Source: Eutrophocola sp049446715 (GTDB lineage: Bacteria > Pseudomonadota > Gammaproteobacteria > Pseudomonadales > Pseudohongiellaceae). Taken from it: DNA of 64,000 bases. Each line of letters starts with the position of its first letter. Positions within the stretch are counted from its first letter, which is position 1. Below, one piece after another: positions 7,838 to 15,198 of the stretch. The position numbers were made by a program, and so were the translations under genes. The stretch is from assembly GCA_049446715.1 (NCBI GenBank), contig JBMTQX010000009.1:1-64000 (forward strand), written 5' to 3'. The notes below the pieces were generated by a model. It was not told where the DNA came from. It saw only the letters and a program-made list of their open reading frames with translations, and searched no databases.

Positions 7838-8145
7838 TGAAACAATTCAATCCCCCTCATCCCGGAGAATTTATCCTTGCCACCTATATGGAGCCCTACG
7901 GAATGGAGCCCTACGGACTGGGCTGTCGATTCCTGGCGGAGAAACTCGATGTTGCTCCTTCAACACTGCACCGTGTTTTGCCGGCTAAAAGCGGGGTCAG
8001 TGCTGAAATGGCATTACGGCTATCCAAAGCACTAGGAAGAAGTCCGGAAAGCTGGCTGGCCATGCAACAAAATTATGACCTCTGGCATGCGCAGCAGAAA
8101 GCCAACCTTGGCAACGTTAAAAAAGTCAGGCTGGCAACGGCATAG
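7837..8145 (+). CDS. higA: HigA-type antitoxin, XRE-family regulator
   Basis: 102 residues. It neutralises HigB and represses the pair through an XRE helix-turn-helix. HPGEFI at the start, FLAEKLDVAPSTLHRVL (the HTH) and MALRLSKALGRSPESWLAMQ are family hallmarks. A perfect 15-base tandem duplication (7888-7902 and 7903-7917) adds a second MEPYG just before the HTH; the family normally has one such segment. The frame is kept, so the protein is probably made, but the link ahead of the DNA-binding helix is five residues longer. Confidence 0.92.
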   Translation: MKQFNPPHPGEFILATYMEPYGMEPYGLGCRFLAEKLDVAPSTLHRVLPAKSGVSAEMALRLSKALGRSPESWLAMQQNYDLWHAQQKANLGNVKKVRLATA

Positions 8146-8154
8146 GCTGGCCGT

Positions 8155-8259
8155 ATAGGTCGGCATAGCGAAGCGTTTGCCGACATATTTCCTTTTAGTA
8201 CTGTGCTCTGTTCCCGATATGCCCTGTCGGCAAAGGGCTTGCGGCCTATGCCGACCTAC
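8155..8259. repeat. REP pair, family 1
   Basis: The plus unit reads ATAGGTCGGCATAGCGAAGCG (tetranucleotide ATAG rather than GTAG) and closes TTTGCCGAC. The facing unit ends CCTATGCCGACCTAC at 8259. It lies directly after higA, so higBA is bracketed by REP pairs. Confidence 0.8.
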
Positions 8260-8345
8260 AATATGACCGACCACAGCGAGGATTTCTAGCTGCACTGACA
8301 GCGTCACAAACCACTGCCGAATTGGCACAGAAGCCACTGATTTGG

Positions 8346-8374
8346 TTGATTTCTTGGCCCCAACTCCCTAGAAT
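8346..8374 (+). promoter_or_regulatory. Sigma70 promoter of the rpsF operon
   Basis: TTGATT (8346-8351) and TAGAAT (8369-8374) are spaced by 17 bases. Initiation near 8381 would give a leader of about 130 nt before rpsF. Confidence 0.65.
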
Positions 8375-8387
8375 GCGCCCTCTTTTC

Positions 8388-8489
8388 CCCGGCAAACCTG
8401 AACACGCCGGGCTGAATGAAAACTCCTTGTCTCACTGGAGTGCCCTGCGAACCAGGGATTGAAGTGCCTCAATGCACGCTGCAGGAGAC
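8388..8489 (+). promoter_or_regulatory. Structured leader of rpsF, possible S6:S18 autoregulatory element
   Basis: A hairpin CCCGGC/GCCGGG (8388-8393, 8406-8411) is followed by a closed domain. GTCTC (8429-8433) pairs with GAGAC (8485-8489), enclosing hairpins CCCTG/CAGGG (8443-8457) and GTGC/GCAC (8464-8477). An RNA leader bound by the S6:S18 complex is known upstream of rpsF in many bacteria. I cannot confirm that the conserved CCG recognition feature is present here. Confidence 0.4.
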
Positions 8490-8512
8490 TGTTAAACCAT
8501 AGGGAATGCTAA

Positions 8513-8980
8513 ATGCGCCACTACGAAATCGTATTCATGGTGCATCCTGACCAGTCTGACCAGGTTGGCGGGATGACCGATCGTTACACGAAACTTGTCA
8601 CCGAGTCCGGTGGCACAGTCCATCGCATGGAAGACTGGGGACGCCGTCAACTGGCTTACCCCATCAACAAAATCCATAAAGCCCACTACATTCTGATGAA
8701 CATCGAATGCAGCCAGGAAGTGCTCGACGAGATCACTACCCTGTTCCGCTACAACGATGCCGTCCTGCGTAACATGGTTATCAAGCGCAAGGAAGCCATC
8801 TCTGAAATGAGTGAAATCATGAAGGCGGAAAACGAAAGTCGTGAACGCAAAGCCCGCGCCAGCGCGCGTATGGCCGCTGAAGAGTCCCGTTACAGCAAAG
8901 ACAGTGACGACGATGACGATGACGACAGCGATGATGTTGATGACGACGATGACAACAACGAAGATTCTGACGAGTCTTAA
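8513..8980 (+). CDS. rpsF: 30S ribosomal protein S6
   Basis: 155 residues; S6 binds the central domain of 16S rRNA together with S18. The N-terminal ~100 residues are canonical (MRHYEIVFMVHPDQ, WGRRQLAYPINK, YNDAVLRNMV). A Lys/Arg-rich stretch follows, then an extreme acidic tail from about residue 128: almost only Asp, Ser, Glu and Asn, encoded by GAC/GAT repeats. E. coli S6 also ends in acidic residues and is glutamylated by RimK, but this tail is much longer. rpsR, DUF2232 and rplI follow in the operon. Confidence 0.97.
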   Translation: MRHYEIVFMVHPDQSDQVGGMTDRYTKLVTESGGTVHRMEDWGRRQLAYPINKIHKAHYILMNIECSQEVLDEITTLFRYNDAVLRNMVIKRKEAISEMSEIMKAENESRERKARASARMAAEESRYSKDSDDDDDDDSDDVDDDDDNNEDSDES

Positions 8981-9003
8981 ACCGATTTCACTGGAGAACA
9001 CCC

Positions 9004-9234
9004 ATGGCACGATTTTTCAGACGCCGTAAATACTGCCGCTTCACCGCGGAAGGCGTAAAAGAAATAGATTACAAGGATCTGGATACCCTGAAGGCCAACA
9101 TTTCAGAGACCGGCAAGATCGTACCAAGCCGTATTACCGGTACCAAGGCGCGCTACCAGCGCCAGCTGGCCACTGCGATCAAGCGAGCACGCTACCTGGC
9201 TCTGATTCCGTACACAGATTCTCACGAAGTGTAA
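9004..9234 (+). CDS. rpsR: 30S ribosomal protein S18
   Basis: 76 residues, full length. MARFFRRRKYCRFTAEG and the basic helix TGTKARYQRQLATAIKRARYLALIPY are typical. It forms a heterodimer with S6 on 16S rRNA. It starts 23 bases after rpsF with a GGAG Shine-Dalgarno at 8992-8995 and is co-transcribed with it. Confidence 0.98.
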   Translation: MARFFRRRKYCRFTAEGVKEIDYKDLDTLKANISETGKIVPSRITGTKARYQRQLATAIKRARYLALIPYTDSHEV

Positions 9235-9276
9235 TTCACTGGCGCGCGAAAGCGCGCCGGTTTTAAAGGGGAAAGC

Positions 9277-10104
9277 ATGCGCGGTTTGGCAGAATACGTG
9301 ATGCTCGGGCGCCGACAGGCGGTCATTATCACACTGCTGTGTGGCTTCTTTCCCCTGCTGACGTTATTCAGCGCTGCCACCGTTGCCCTGGTGACATTAC
9401 GCAAGGGCAGCAGTGAAGGTTTGCTAATCCTGCTATGGGCAATGTTGCCGGCAGGCACGTTCTGGGCGTTGGGTGATGTCTCGCCAACGTTTATTTGCAG
9501 CGGCGCCTTCATCGTGGCGTGGGCTTTGCGAGATACGCGGTCCTGGCAACTGGCCCTGTTGTTGGCCACGGGTGTTGCCCTGCTGGCACAGTTCAGCCTG
9601 GTGTTCCAGCAGAACTATGTCACCCAGGTCGAAACAGTGCTTAGCAGCGGCTTTGGTGGCCGTATGGACCAGGCCAGTGGTACGCAGTACACCGCACAGC
9701 AATTGTCGGCTTTACTGTTCAGCTTTTACGGCGCGTATCACGGCCTGATGGTGATTGTGAGTGTCATCATAGGACGCTACTGGCAGGCCCTGTTGTACAA
9801 CCCGGGCGGATTTCAGCAGGAATTTCATCACCTGCGCATAGATCCACGGGTCATGATGTTACTGGTCGCCATCATCCTGGCAGGGTTGCTGGATGTGGAA
9901 CCGATAGCAAGCTGGATGCCATTGTTCTGTTTAACACCGATGTTTGCAGGGCTGGCTTTCTCGCATTACATGGTAGCGGCAAGGAAAATGGGCACGCCGG
10001 TTTTAGCGCTGTGCTACCTGGCCCTGCTGTTCATGCCGCCAGTGATCATCCTGCTGGGCATGACTGACAGTGTTATGGATTTGCGCAAGCGCATACAGAA
10101 ATAG
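9277..10104 (+). CDS. DUF2232 multi-pass inner-membrane protein
   Basis: 275 residues with about seven to eight hydrophobic segments (e.g. residues 18-40, 48-75, 87-110, 145-165, 190-208, 212-232, 242-260). This is the DUF2232/YybS-like protein often encoded between rpsR and rplI in Pseudomonas-like genomes. It is proposed to resemble S-components of vitamin transporters, but its function is unknown. It starts 42 bases after rpsR with GGGGAAAG upstream, and its conserved position in the ribosomal operon supports the assignment. Confidence 0.8.
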   Translation: MRGLAEYVMLGRRQAVIITLLCGFFPLLTLFSAATVALVTLRKGSSEGLLILLWAMLPAGTFWALGDVSPTFICSGAFIVAWALRDTRSWQLALLLATGVALLAQFSLVFQQNYVTQVETVLSSGFGGRMDQASGTQYTAQQLSALLFSFYGAYHGLMVIVSVIIGRYWQALLYNPGGFQQEFHHLRIDPRVMMLLVAIILAGLLDVEPIASWMPLFCLTPMFAGLAFSHYMVAARKMGTPVLALCYLALLFMPPVIILLGMTDSVMDLRKRIQK

Positions 10105-10151
10105 AACGGGATCAGATCCCAAATTTGAACAGGTTATAACGAGGAAGAACG

Positions 10152-10712
10152 ATGGAAGTTATCTTACTGGAAAAAATGGGCAAGATTGGCGACATTGGCG
10201 ACCAGATCACCGTCAAAGCTGGCTACGCCCGCAACTTTCTGTTTCCCCAGTCCAAGGCGATTCCTGCCACCAAGGAAAACATTGCCACTTTCGAAGCCCG
10301 CAAGGGTGAGCTGCTGGCCAAGGCCGCAGAGAAACTGGCCGGTGAGCAGAAACGTGCTGCCCAGCTGGGCGGTATCGTGGTAACGATCGAAGCCAATGCC
10401 AGCGACGAAGGCAAACTGTACGGTTCTGTCGGTACGCGCGAAATCGCCGCAGCAGCCACTGCCGGTGGTTTTGAAATCGACAAAAGTGAAGTTGATCTGC
10501 CGGAAGGTGCCCTGGGTCACACCGGTGAATACGACGTCACCATTCACCTGAGCCACGAAGTGAGCGCCGAAATCAAGGTCGTGATTTCAAGCCCGTCTGG
10601 CGCCCAGCCGGATGCCGGTGACGGCATCATCGATGCGGAAGAAGAATCCGATGTCATCGTGCCGGAAGGTTCAGACGTTGCCGAAGCGATCGAAGAAGAA
10701 AAGAACGACTAA
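10152..10712 (+). CDS. rplI: 50S ribosomal protein L9 with acidic C-terminal extension
   Basis: 186 residues; L9 is normally about 148. L9 binds 23S rRNA near the L1 stalk and limits frameshifting. The N-terminal domain (MEVILLEKMGKIGDIGDQI, KAGYARNFLFP), the central helix and the C-terminal domain ending EIKVVISS are all present. About 37 extra residues follow, rich in Asp, Glu, Pro and Ser (from SPSGAQPDAGDG to EEEKND). This is the last gene of the operon, followed by a strong terminator. Confidence 0.97.
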   Translation: MEVILLEKMGKIGDIGDQITVKAGYARNFLFPQSKAIPATKENIATFEARKGELLAKAAEKLAGEQKRAAQLGGIVVTIEANASDEGKLYGSVGTREIAAAATAGGFEIDKSEVDLPEGALGHTGEYDVTIHLSHEVSAEIKVVISSPSGAQPDAGDGIIDAEEESDVIVPEGSDVAEAIEEEKND

Positions 10713-10753
10713 GGCTCGAACCCCGATCCGGCACTCCCGGATCAACCCAAAAG

Positions 10754-10782
10754 CCCGGATTCAAAAGATCCGGGTTTTTTTT
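10754..10782 (+). terminator. Rho-independent terminator of the rpsF-rplI operon
   Basis: Stem CCCGGAT (10754-10760) pairs with ATCCGGG (10768-10774), followed by eight T. Confidence 0.9.
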
Positions 10783-10830
10783 GCTTCGAGAAAATGCAGC
10801 GAAAACGAGCAAGTCATGTTTATCTGGCCG

Positions 10831-11113
10831 TTATCGATCAAAGGATAAAGAGGTAAGCCGATAAAGCGTATGCAGGAACACACGTGTAGGCCGACATAGA
10901 CCGCAGCCCGTTTGCCGACATCGGAGATAAGGTCAGCGTGTCAGTAAAACCTCTAACCCTTTAGCCATCAAGGCATCTTTTCCATGAGTGCTATTGAGTA
11001 AACTCTCCACAAATTCTTTTTTACGTCGGCAAACAGCCTGCGGTCTATGCCGACCTACCTCTAACTCCCGACAGACGGTTTATCGGTTTATCCCTTTATC
11101 CTTTTGTCGACAA
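10831..11113. repeat. Composite repeat: REP pair enclosed by 38-bp inverted repeats (MITE-like)
   Basis: 10831-10868 and 11076-11113 are inverted copies, 31 of 38 positions identical by my alignment. Shared cores are AAAGGATAAAG and CCGATAAA. Between them lie a plus REP starting GTAG at 10886 and a minus REP ending CCTATGCCGACCTAC-like at 11058 (here GTCTATGCCGACCTAC), about 100 bases apart. No coding frame is convincing inside. This fills most of the gap of about 440 bases between rplI and the regulator. Confidence 0.65.
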
Positions 11114-11152
11114 CCCCACCTATGCCCAAACTTCCCCGAATGCCCGTCGAAG

Positions 11153-12454
11153 CTATTGATTAATCAGGCGAGTCTCCCAGACCACCTGCTTGTCCAGAGC
11201 GCGTGAGTACACCAGTTCACCGCCGAAGTTGGTGTAGTCGAAACCGAAGACCTCATACAACGCCTCAAAACTATTGGCGTGGTCCGCGTCGAAATTGGCG
11301 GCCAGGGCGGCGAGGGATTCTGCTTCGGTGAGTTGCCGCGCGATATTGATAAGGCCTTCATCGCGCATACCACCGATCAGCAGGTAGTGATTGCCATTGG
11401 GGGCAGGAAAGGTCGAGACCATGCCGAAGTCCTGGAAGCTCTCGCTGCCGGAAAGCGCCGAGGAACCGACATAGTATTCGTTGGACTCCAGGTTGATGAG
11501 TTCATCGTAGGTGGCGCCGATGGACAGCCCGGAATCGGCAAACATCAGGTCCAGCAGGGTATCGGCCGCACTCAGGTAGCCCAGGTAAATGATGTGGTTG
11601 CCGGCCAGGTCAGCCGTATTCAGGTCGGACATCATCTTTACACTGATGCGATTGGCCTTGGCATCCAGCGCCGGCATGATGCGCGCCATGGTTTCGGCAA
11701 TGCTTACCGGAATATAGCTCAGGTCGAGGTTGTAATACTTCCGACCGGCCTGCGGATTGCTGGCCTGGAAGCGGGACAGCTCGGCAGCGGAATTGATGTC
11801 GAACTCGCGCACCATGCGCACCACGTTACCGTCTGCATCGGTTTCCCCGAAAATGAAGTAGTCCCCGATCACCAGCAGGATGGGCAACTCGTCATCGAGA
11901 AACGAGTGCCAGGGCTCCATGCCTGCCACTGCCGGCCCGGCCGTGGCGACAGGTGCCAGGTTCTGATCACGGGGCAAAACGTTCAGCAGCAACAGCAGCA
12001 ACGCCAAAGCGCTCAGCCCGAGTTTCCAGGACAGGCCCTGGCGGTCCTTGCTGTCGGCCGCGGACGTCGGTGCCCCCACTCTTTCCTGGTAATCGGCGTT
12101 CAGGTGGGTATTGATGATGTACTGCCCTTTCGGGATTTCGATACGGTACTTTTCGTCCTTGCCCTGGCGGCTGAAGTAGGTACCCATTTTGTTGCGCAGA
12201 TGATAGATGTGCACGCGCACGATGGAATCTTTCGAGACATCGAAATCCGCTTCCCGCCCCAGCACATCAACAGCGATGGCGGCTTCCTTGGGCGTATCGC
12301 CCTTGAGCGAGCACTCGACCAGGTAGCGCAGAATCGCACCATAGGTCTTGGAACGGCCGAGCACCCCGCTGTCGATAATGCGCGTGGTGAGGGCGTGAAG
12401 CTCTTCCTGGGTAATCTGGGTCATGGCTGCTGGCGTCCGTTTAGTGCCGAGCAT
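11153..12454 (-). CDS. Membrane-anchored winged-helix regulator with periplasmic C-terminal domain
   Basis: 433 residues. Residues about 15-120 resemble a winged-helix domain: ILRYLVECSLKGDTPKEAA, DFDVSKDSIVRVHIYHLRNK and YRIEIPKGQYII, in a pattern I know from regulators of Acidobacteria and related genomes. One transmembrane segment lies at about 147-163 (LGLSALALLLLLLNVLP). The remaining ~270 residues would be periplasmic, with no domain I can name. The topology is that of ToxR/CadC-type one-component sensors. A second ATG at 12424 is an alternative start. The next gene upstream on the same strand is a TonB-dependent receptor, and both have GTTAAC-type palindromes upstream, so it may control that receptor; this is inference. 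Confidence 0.65.
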   Translation of the reverse strand: MLGTKRTPAAMTQITQEELHALTTRIIDSGVLGRSKTYGAILRYLVECSLKGDTPKEAAIAVDVLGREADFDVSKDSIVRVHIYHLRNKMGTYFSRQGKDEKYRIEIPKGQYIINTHLNADYQERVGAPTSAADSKDRQGLSWKLGLSALALLLLLLNVLPRDQNLAPVATAGPAVAGMEPWHSFLDDELPILLVIGDYFIFGETDADGNVVRMVREFDINSAAELSRFQASNPQAGRKYYNLDLSYIPVSIAETMARIMPALDAKANRISVKMMSDLNTADLAGNHIIYLGYLSAADTLLDLMFADSGLSIGATYDELINLESNEYYVGSSALSGSESFQDFGMVSTFPAPNGNHYLLIGGMRDEGLINIARQLTEAESLAALAANFDADHANSFEALYEVFGFDYTNFGGELVYSRALDKQVVWETRLINQ

Positions 12455-12488
12455 TGTCTTTCATTCTGAACGGATTACAAGCCCTTTT

Positions 12489-12536
12489 GTTAACGTTAAA
12501 CCTGCTCAATCAAGGCAGTTTAACATTACCGTTAAC
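12489..12536. promoter_or_regulatory. GTTAAC-type palindromes upstream of the regulator
   Basis: GTTAACGTTAAAC at 12489-12501, GTTTAAC at 12518-12524 and GTTAAC at 12531-12536 lie just upstream of the minus-strand regulator start. Similar sites occur at 12665-12677 and in front of the TonB receptor. This looks like a repeated operator; LacI-family proteins and other dimeric regulators use such palindromes. Confidence 0.5.
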
Positions 12537-12664
12537 CCGCTACAGCCCTGATTTTGCGGGCATTGGCGGCAGGCTGCACAGTCCATTCTGACAATTCATC
12601 AGCAACTCCGTTGGAGCTTCGTACGCGATTCTTAGGACAGGCATTTGCGGCAAGATCACTAAAA

Positions 12665-12677
12665 ATTAACGTTAAAC
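12665..12677. promoter_or_regulatory. TTAACGTTAA palindrome between receptor and regulator
   Basis: ATTAACGTTAAAC matches the core at 12489-12501. It lies 3' of the receptor gene and about 210 bases upstream of the regulator. No clear terminator is visible between the two genes. Confidence 0.4.
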
Positions 12678-12746
12678 AGGCGAAGCGCAGGACGCGCCCG
12701 TGTCGTCACGGGCGTGTCCTGCAGGGGCAATGAGGGAGATGAGAGT

Positions 12747-14780
12747 CTAGAACTTGTAGGTCAGGCCAACCCGCAGGTTGATCGGCACAGCAGCGCGGCT
12801 GATGGTGCAATCGAGCACATTGCAGTCGATGTCATCCGCCGAGGAGCCAACCGGGTCAAGACCGGGCACATAGGCCGGGTAGTAATAGACAATTTCCTTG
12901 CGGTCAGTATCCAGCAGGTTGGTGACTTCGGCAAAGGCGGTCAGGTTATGCCAGTGCCAGGCGCCACGGACACTCACTGAGGTCAGCGACTGGGCGCGTC
13001 GGCTGTTGTCGGCGGTCAGGGCATACGGTCCCAGATAGCGCATGCGCAGGGCCAGGTCCCAGTTGTCACGGCTGGCGGAGATACCGATCTGCCCGGCTTC
13101 CTCCACCGCCTGTTCGACAAAATCACCATCCGGGTTGTTCACATAACGGGCATCACTATGGGTATACACCGCATCAACACCTAGCCAGTACAGCGGTTGC
13201 CAGAACATGGTGAGCTCGTAACCGTCGCGCTCCGAGCCACCCTTGGGTTCCACCGAGTTCGAGTCCCCGACGAAAATCAGCTCAGATTCCTGGTCCAGCC
13301 ACCAGTAGGTGGCAGTGAACTTGAAGTCGCCGATTGTCCAGCGTCCGCCCAGTTCCTGGCCTTCGCCAGGCGACAGCCCCGGAACAGGGGCCACTGCATT
13401 GACGACACCGCGGGCATCGTTGGAATGAAATCCGCGGCCCCAGTTGGCATACAGCTCCAGGTCATCCAGGGCCTGCCAGGCCAGCGCCACTTTCGGTGAG
13501 ACCAGGGAATCGGTGGCGTTTCCGGTGACGCTGAGCGGGTTCAGGCCAATGGCCTCGAAATCGTAGTAGTCGGCGCGCACACCGCCGATCAGGCGCAATT
13601 TGTCGGTGGCATACCAGGTCGCTTCCAGGAAGGCGCCATATGAGCTTTCCTGGATTTCATTGGCCGCGATGTCGGCCACGTAAACGCCTTGGTTGGTATG
13701 TTCAACACCGATTCGACTGCCATCGTCATAGCGGAAGTTGCCGCCGCCAATGAGGCGGTAGCCCATGCCGTCCAGCAAGGTTTTCTCGGCCTGACCGCCT
13801 ACCGTCCAGCGCTTGTCGAACTGGTTGATCTGGAAATCGTAGGTCGGGTTTGACGACATGGTCCAGTCGTAGGTCTGGGCATATAGGGTGCCGCTCCAGT
13901 CATCCCCGGTGAGCTCGCTGGTCACAATCCAGCGTGAAGTTTCACCTTCCGCTGTCGGGTCAAGTGAGCAGAAGGCATCAGCACAGGCCGCTGTGCCGAA
14001 GGCCCGTTCAGGCACCTGTTCGGTCGGGTCCCAGTCAGCTTCGTAACCGGACACGGTCACCAGCAGCTGGCCGAAATCCATATCACGCAGAAATTTGCTC
14101 CACAGGGCGATGTGGTTCAGATCCTCGGGCTTTTCCCAGGGACCGTCGTTCTGTTTGTATTCACCGATAAAGGTCAGTGTGCCGTCACCCACCTGCTGAC
14201 TCACGCCACCTGCTGCCCGGCGCCAGCCAAGCTCACCACTGCCCAGGGAGACAAAGTTATCGTCAAGACGGTCGATGGTCTTGATGAGTGAGGCACCGGC
14301 CATGGATAAATCGCCCATATCGGCCCGGTACGGGCCCTTGCGATAATCGATGCGTTCCACGGTTTCCGGGATCAGCCCGTTCACGTCCAGGTAGCCCTGG
14401 CCATGACCGTGGCTGCGCAGGTTCATGGGCATGCCATCCACGAACACCGAATAGTCGGTGCCGTGGTCGAGATTGAAACCGCGCAGGAAGTACTGGTTGG
14501 CCTTGCCACTGCCAGAGTGCTGCACCGCCACCATGCCGGGCATGGATTCCAGCAGCTCCGCTGTTCTGAACAGGGGCTTGACCAGCAGGTCGGCGCCCGA
14601 AACAGAGCCTTCGCTGGCGGCTTCAGCCGTCCCGACAAGATCCGTGTTGCGGCCAAAGACGACAATTTCCTCGAGCTCGGGCGGCTGGGCCAACACCGGC
14701 ATGGCGGCAAGCGCGACACTGATGGCTGTCATGAGCTTGCCACACCTGATGCCGGCACGGTGCGGGATCGTCTTGGACAT
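12747..14780 (-). CDS. TonB-dependent outer-membrane receptor
   Basis: 677 residues. A signal peptide (about 1-31, ending PVLAQ) is followed by a TonB-box-like ELEEIVVFG, a plug domain (residues about 55-165; LLESMPGMVAVQHSGSG, YFLRGFNLDHGTDYSVFVDG) and a 22-strand-type barrel ending in RVGLTYKF with C-terminal Phe, as outer-membrane proteins need. The substrate is not evident; no siderophore or sugar genes are adjacent. Upstream (14926-14970) are GTTAAC-type sites shared with the neighbouring membrane-anchored regulator. Confidence 0.88.
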   Translation of the reverse strand: MSKTIPHRAGIRCGKLMTAISVALAAMPVLAQPPELEEIVVFGRNTDLVGTAEAASEGSVSGADLLVKPLFRTAELLESMPGMVAVQHSGSGKANQYFLRGFNLDHGTDYSVFVDGMPMNLRSHGHGQGYLDVNGLIPETVERIDYRKGPYRADMGDLSMAGASLIKTIDRLDDNFVSLGSGELGWRRAAGGVSQQVGDGTLTFIGEYKQNDGPWEKPEDLNHIALWSKFLRDMDFGQLLVTVSGYEADWDPTEQVPERAFGTAACADAFCSLDPTAEGETSRWIVTSELTGDDWSGTLYAQTYDWTMSSNPTYDFQINQFDKRWTVGGQAEKTLLDGMGYRLIGGGNFRYDDGSRIGVEHTNQGVYVADIAANEIQESSYGAFLEATWYATDKLRLIGGVRADYYDFEAIGLNPLSVTGNATDSLVSPKVALAWQALDDLELYANWGRGFHSNDARGVVNAVAPVPGLSPGEGQELGGRWTIGDFKFTATYWWLDQESELIFVGDSNSVEPKGGSERDGYELTMFWQPLYWLGVDAVYTHSDARYVNNPDGDFVEQAVEEAGQIGISASRDNWDLALRMRYLGPYALTADNSRRAQSLTSVSVRGAWHWHNLTAFAEVTNLLDTDRKEIVYYYPAYVPGLDPVGSSADDIDCNVLDCTISRAAVPINLRVGLTYKF

Positions 14781-14925
14781 GGTTTTCTCCTTACTGCTGC
14801 GGACTGCTGCTGGGCGTGACTAAGTAGTTGCTGGCGGTTTTATGCCCGTGGAAGCGCTTTCATCACGCGACCCCGGCCGTGGCCTTACTGACTATATTAG
14901 GGCGAAAAATGAATGAAATGAGGCC

Positions 14926-14970
14926 GTTAACGGTTCCAAACTGTTACGTTAACGTTAACCGGCAGTTAAC
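14926..14970. promoter_or_regulatory. GTTAAC operator cluster upstream of the TonB receptor
   Basis: GTTAAC at 14926-14931, GTTACGTTAACGTTAACC at 14943-14960 and GTTAAC at 14965-14970 lie 145-190 bases upstream of the minus-strand receptor start. The core matches the sites at 12489-12536 and 12665. The rest of the receptor-dnaB gap (14781-15198) shows no gene. Confidence 0.55.
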
Positions 14971-15198
14971 TGGCACGCGCATCTTGTCACCGGGGTTTAC
15001 GGCGATGGTGCACAGGCTGTGAACAAGCCGTTGCATACCCTGTGGATAACCCGAAAACCGGTGTATTTCCGGCGTGATCCGGCATAAAGCGGATGCAATG
15101 ACAGGCCGCTCGTGGCACACTTTCCGACCGCGCCGGGGAAAGTCCTGACCGGGCTGATTTGCTTCTAAAACCGATACCAATCACAACCAAAACAGGCC

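Noticed and set aside
11279..12469. Plus-strand frame of nearly 400 residues antisense to the membrane-anchored regulator
   Set aside because: Low-complexity Gly/Val/Gln-rich residues and no motifs; the minus-strand gene has clear winged-helix and membrane features.
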